This document shows, piece after piece, positions 5,570-8,257 of a stretch of 8,257 nt of DNA; positions within the stretch are counted from its first letter, which is position 1, and each line of letters starts with the position of its first letter. The translations under genes and the position numbers were made by a program. The DNA comes from an uncultured bacterium (GTDB lineage: Bacteria; Cyanobacteriota; Vampirovibrionia; Gastranaerophilales; Gastranaerophilaceae), in the NCBI GenBank assembly GCA_902782905.1, contig CACZPB010000107.1, positions 1 through 8,257 of the forward strand, in the 5' to 3' direction. The notes under the pieces are model-generated. The model ran no database searches, had not been told where the DNA came from, and saw only the letters and a list, made by a program, of their open reading frames with translations.

Positions 5570-7108
5570 ATGGAGACCTTTTTTAATAAAATATTTTCTT
5601 GGAAATCTCTATATACATTCTTCATTCTACTAATCTTTACTATAGGATTTTGGTTACGTTTAGACTTATATCTTTATAACTTTGACCTTCATGTAGATGA
5701 AGCCAGTTTAGCTCTAAATTCTATTGATTTACGCTATTCAAAATTATTCAAACCTTTAGGAGATTTTCAAACAGCTCCGCCAATGTTTCTTGTTATATCT
5801 AAGTTTTTATACGGTTTAGTAAAAATTAATTATACCGTGGATTTCTCTACATTAGTTCTGCGTTTTTTCCCATTCCTGTGCAGTGTATGCACAATTCCAA
5901 TGTTTTCATATTTGTCAAATGCTATTTTAAAAAATAGATTTTTAACCGTTATCGGAACTTTTTTTATTGCAATTAATCCCGGTTTAATTTCTTATTCTGC
6001 AATATATAAACAATATTCTTTAGAGGCATTGGTTGCTATTTTAGTAATTATATTGACTTTAAAAATCGATTTAAAAAACGGCAATAATTACATAAACCTT
6101 TTCTTTTTTATTTTAATAGCATTAGCACCATTCTTTTCTTACTCATCATGCTTTATTTTTCCGGGAGTTTTTATATACCTCGTACTCAAGAATATAAAAC
6201 AAGAACGTAAAAATTTTCTTTTTGTCGGTTTAGCATTTATAATGATAGTGTACGCATTATATTCGTACTACTATCTTTACAATATTTATTTTGTAAACTA
6301 TGCGTATAAAAAAACCTTCTTTTTAAATAACGGTCATGCTGCTAACTTATACTCTGCTTTAGTTTTGTTCGTTGAACAAGCTTTTCGTGTATACAACAAT
6401 TGGGGCAAAAATATACTGACGCTTATTCTTATTCTTTCATCAAGCGTACTTATATATAAAAATAAATTGTTATCTGTATTAATTATAACTCCATTCATTA
6501 TTTGCACAATATTTACCGTTTTTTATCATTGCGGAATCGTTGAAAGACTGATTTTATTTTTAGTTCCTTTTAGTATAATCATATATTTATACTTATTTAA
6601 AATTATTAAGTTGAAAATTTTTATAAAATATAGAAAACTATTATATACTATTGCATTTATTATTATTTCTGCATGTTCCTTGACTGCACCTAACAAAAAC
6701 TGCATACTAAAAAAATGCGAATACTCAAAACACGTATGGAATTATTTTCGTGAAAACTACAAAGAGGGAGATGTTATAATTATTCTTCCATCTTCACACT
6801 CAATTTCATACTACGCAAAGTTTTCGAATATAGAAACCACTCCGATATATCTTAATCCTAAAACTCGTCAATATAAAAAAGGGAAAAGTTGGAAGATAGG
6901 GGATATGCGTCTCATAAATCAAATTCCGGACGGCATAATACACATTCTGGCAACAAGATATGATTTGAAATCAAAAGCAGCGCTCAAAGGAGTATTGCTA
7001 AAAGAATATAAAATAATAGATTATAAGTTGTATCGAGCTGCACAAACCGATAATCGAGAACTGAAAGATGGAGTATATATGAAGTTACAGCGCCGTTTAA
7101 AGCCTTAA
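5570..7108 (+). CDS. GT-C fold membrane glycosyltransferase (GT39/ArnT-like)
   Basis: This 512-residue protein has many hydrophobic helices from residue 15 to about 370 and a soluble C-terminal domain (about 373-512). The first loop carries HVDEASLALN with D43-E44, the acidic motif expected in the first external loop of GT39/PMT-2 and ArnT enzymes. It is followed by FQTAPPMFLVISKFLYG (66-82) and later SAIYKQYSLEALVA (143-156), both typical of this superfamily. Such enzymes move a sugar from a polyprenyl-phosphate carrier to a lipid or protein on the outer face of the membrane; the sugar and acceptor here are unknown. No Shine-Dalgarno site precedes the ATG, and the nearby ATG at 5554 stops after ten codons. 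Three sampled 60-base lines gave 30, 20 and 12% GC, lower than the adjacent GH35 gene, so acquisition by transfer is possible. It appears monocistronic. Confidence 0.85.
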   Translation: METFFNKIFSWKSLYTFFILLIFTIGFWLRLDLYLYNFDLHVDEASLALNSIDLRYSKLFKPLGDFQTAPPMFLVISKFLYGLVKINYTVDFSTLVLRFFPFLCSVCTIPMFSYLSNAILKNRFLTVIGTFFIAINPGLISYSAIYKQYSLEALVAILVIILTLKIDLKNGNNYINLFFFILIALAPFFSYSSCFIFPGVFIYLVLKNIKQERKNFLFVGLAFIMIVYALYSYYYLYNIYFVNYAYKKTFFLNNGHAANLYSALVLFVEQAFRVYNNWGKNILTLILILSSSVLIYKNKLLSVLIITPFIICTIFTVFYHCGIVERLILFLVPFSIIIYLYLFKIIKLKIFIKYRKLLYTIAFIIISACSLTAPNKNCILKKCEYSKHVWNYFRENYKEGDVIIILPSSHSISYYAKFSNIETTPIYLNPKTRQYKKGKSWKIGDMRLINQIPDGIIHILATRYDLKSKAALKGVLLKEYKIIDYKLYRAAQTDNRELKDGVYMKLQRRLKP

Positions 7109-7132
7109 TATTTCTTATAGCCCCCCTAAAAT

Positions 7133-7201
7133 TATTATTTTATAATCTAATCCGCCTTTTGCACAAAAGGTCGTCTGAGGTTTTGAAGAATAAACGTTAT
7201 T
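7133..7201 (-). pseudogene. Decayed N-terminal copy of the 5307-3916 membrane-protein gene
   Basis: Translated on the minus strand this reads NNVYSSKPQTTFCAKGGLDY and then KII. The intact gene at residues 8-30 reads NNVYSSKSPTTFRARGGLDH and then EII. Seventeen of 23 residues and 54 of 69 bases agree without a gap. Five codons differ only synonymously (the two ACT, GGA, GGG and CTC of the intact gene), as expected if both copies evolved for a time as genes. The copy is dead: similarity ends at 7133, an in-frame TAA lies just upstream (7207-7205) in a run of seven A residues that looks like an indel, no matching start codon is kept, and the frame stops soon after. It ends 24 bases from the glycosyltransferase stop codon, so that gene lies between the remnant and its intact relative. 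A short functional peptide is a less likely reading. Confidence 0.75.
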
Positions 7202-7253
7202 TTTTTAATCGGTCTTTGCGCTCAACATTTGCAGCAATTTAGAGAGAATGAGC

Positions 7254-7271
7254 TTGGTTATTTATAACCAA
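7254..7271. promoter_or_regulatory. Perfect palindrome, candidate operator upstream of GH35
   Basis: TTGGTTAT and ATAACCAA form a perfect 8-bp inverted repeat around a TT centre, 22 bases upstream of the candidate -35 of the GH35 gene. With a two-base loop it is unlikely to be an RNA hairpin, and no T-run follows, so a binding site for a dimeric regulator fits better. No regulator gene is in the window. Confidence 0.4.
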
Positions 7272-7293
7272 TTGAATTTGGGTAATAAAACAT

Positions 7294-7321
7294 TTGACCG
7301 AATTAAAAATATCTGTACAAT
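7294..7321 (+). promoter_or_regulatory. Candidate promoter of the GH35 gene
   Basis: TTGACC (7294-7299), a 16-base spacer and TACAAT (7316-7321) are 5 of 6 matches each to the sigma70 consensus. The expected start of transcription, about 7328, coincides with the ATG, so the mRNA would be leaderless or nearly so. Confidence 0.5.
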
Positions 7322-7327
7322 AAAGGT

Positions 7328-8257
7328 ATGGAAGTTTTATATGATAAGTATTCTTTAATCATTGACGGCAAGCGTGTGGTTATCAAAAGCGGTGCATTTC
7401 ATTATTTCAGAACCCCCGGAGCTGAAATGGCGCGCGACAGATTTTTGAAGATGAAAGCCGGCGGATACAATACTGTCGATTTGTACTTCAATTGGAATTA
7501 TCACAGCCCGAAGGAAGGTGTTTATGATTTTTCGGGCATAAAAGATGTAAGAAAGGTTTTAGACGAAGCTAAAAAGGCAGGGCTTTATGTTATAGCTCGT
7601 CCGGGGCCTTTTATTAACGCAGAAGTTAACGCAGGCGGACTTCCGTTCTGGCTTTTAAAAAAAGAGGATGTTATTCCGAGAAACCGCATAGGAACAGAGT
7701 ATAGGTATTCCCCCAAATACATGGAATACATAAAAGAGTGGTACGATCACATAATACCAATTATTGCGGAATTTGATAATGTAATCTTGTTCCAAATAGA
7801 AAACGAATATGCAACAGATTCCATGGAAGAAGATTATATGAAAGAGCTCTACAAAATGGCTAGGGAAAGAGGAATAACCTGCCCTATTTTCCACAATGAC
7901 GCTTATTTTGCAGGACTCTGGGCAAATTGCGTAGACATTTATGCGCTTGATTTGTACCCATACATTAATCCCAACCAAAACTGGAGACAGGATAATTTCT
8001 GCTTTGACACATTGGATAACGTAGAAGACATTTTTAGATGCGCAAAAGAAGATTCTCCGCCATTTATTGCCGAGATGCAGTCAGGATGGTTTGACAAGTG
8101 GGACGGCATGGGCTATAAGCACATAAGAGATGCGCTCGGAGATGAACACATAAATATAATGACAAAAACTGCACTCTCTCAGGGGGTAACGCTTTTTAAC
8201 CACTATATGGCGGCAGGCGGAACAAATTGGGATGATTTAGCTTGTGATGAAGTTTAC
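7328..8257 (+). CDS. GH35 beta-galactosidase, N-terminal part (cut by window end)
   Basis: The 310 visible codons have no stop and run off the window. They form most of a GH35 TIM-barrel, which hydrolyses terminal beta-galactosides with retention. Family motifs are in order: SGAFHYFR (21-28), a YFNWNYHSPKEG block (53-64), ARPGPFINAE (90-99), GGLPFWLL (103-110), QIENEY (156-161) with probable acid/base E160, and AEMQSGWFDKW with probable nucleophile E249. The assignment of the two glutamates follows the family pattern (E188 and E268 in human GLB1). There is no signal peptide: the barrel begins almost at the first residue, so the enzyme should be cytoplasmic and act on imported oligosaccharides. 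AAAGG lies only one base before the ATG, too close for a normal ribosome binding site; the next ATG is out of frame and the barrel needs this start. GC is clearly higher than in the glycosyltransferase gene. Confidence 0.92.
   Translation, partial: MEVLYDKYSLIIDGKRVVIKSGAFHYFRTPGAEMARDRFLKMKAGGYNTVDLYFNWNYHSPKEGVYDFSGIKDVRKVLDEAKKAGLYVIARPGPFINAEVNAGGLPFWLLKKEDVIPRNRIGTEYRYSPKYMEYIKEWYDHIIPIIAEFDNVILFQIENEYATDSMEEDYMKELYKMARERGITCPIFHNDAYFAGLWANCVDIYALDLYPYINPNQNWRQDNFCFDTLDNVEDIFRCAKEDSPPFIAEMQSGWFDKWDGMGYKHIRDALGDEHINIMTKTALSQGVTLFNHYMAAGGTNWDDLACDEVY

Noticed and set aside
7248..7358. 36-codon plus-strand frame overlapping the GH35 start, with AGAGAG upstream
   Set aside because: It overlaps the operator and promoter candidates and the GH35 start in another frame; no sign of conservation or a leader-peptide pattern such as repeated regulatory codons.
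7655..7978. Minus-strand open frame of 107 codons
   Set aside because: It lies wholly antisense to the GH35 gene, whose motifs are unmistakable, and its translation has no recognisable domain.
1..8257. CRISPR array, tRNA, insertion sequence or phage genes
   Set aside because: No regularly spaced repeats, no tRNA-like T-loop with matching acceptor ends, no transposase or terminal inverted repeats were seen on either strand.

Overview
The window is AT-rich bacterial DNA. My best guess for the host is an uncultured gut bacterium of the Gastranaerophilales/'Melainabacteria' (Vampirovibrionia) type. The main hint is a pair of large membrane proteins of unknown function that open with short Asn-rich leaders (MKINNITPNVSFNA and MKVHGINNN...TTFRARGG), a style I associate with that lineage. 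Many starts also lack a Shine-Dalgarno site. No rRNA or marker gene is present, so this placement is an inference of moderate strength.

Layout. (i) 1-1013: a small TIGR04076-type cysteine-rich protein on the plus strand, tail-to-tail with an AlkD-like HEAT-repeat DNA alkylation repair protein on the minus strand. (ii) 1014-1248: a divergent regulatory region with back-to-back candidate promoters sharing one -35 element. It is followed by a leader with two hairpins that can exchange strands and a terminator-like stem placed directly before the ribosome binding site. (iii) 1249-3302: a two-gene plus-strand unit, an unknown multi-pass membrane protein and a cytoplasmic SGNH/GDSL esterase. (iv) 5307-3299: a minus-strand operon of two unknown membrane proteins with overlapping stop and start (TGATG), converging on the esterase with a 4-base stop-codon overlap. 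(v) 5308-5569: a divergent intergenic region with no gene that I recognise. (vi) 5570-7108: a very AT-rich GT-C fold (GT39/ArnT-like) membrane glycosyltransferase. (vii) 7109-7327: a regulatory stretch that also holds a decayed, minus-strand, 23-codon copy of the N-terminus of the gene starting at 5307. (viii) 7328 to the window end: the first 310 codons of a GH35 beta-galactosidase with both catalytic glutamates.

How the parts relate. The membrane proteins at 1249, 3916 and 3299 look like parts of one lineage-specific envelope repertoire. Two of them share a leader pattern, and the decayed third copy shows that the family has been duplicated and lost here. The glycosyltransferase sits exactly between the intact gene and the decayed copy, which suggests it arrived in, or was rearranged with, the duplicated locus. 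GH35, the GDSL esterase and the glycosyltransferase are carbohydrate-related, but nothing shows that they form one pathway. The points most worth following are the strand-exchange leader before 1249, the recurrent N-terminal leader, and the paralogue remnant beside the glycosyltransferase.
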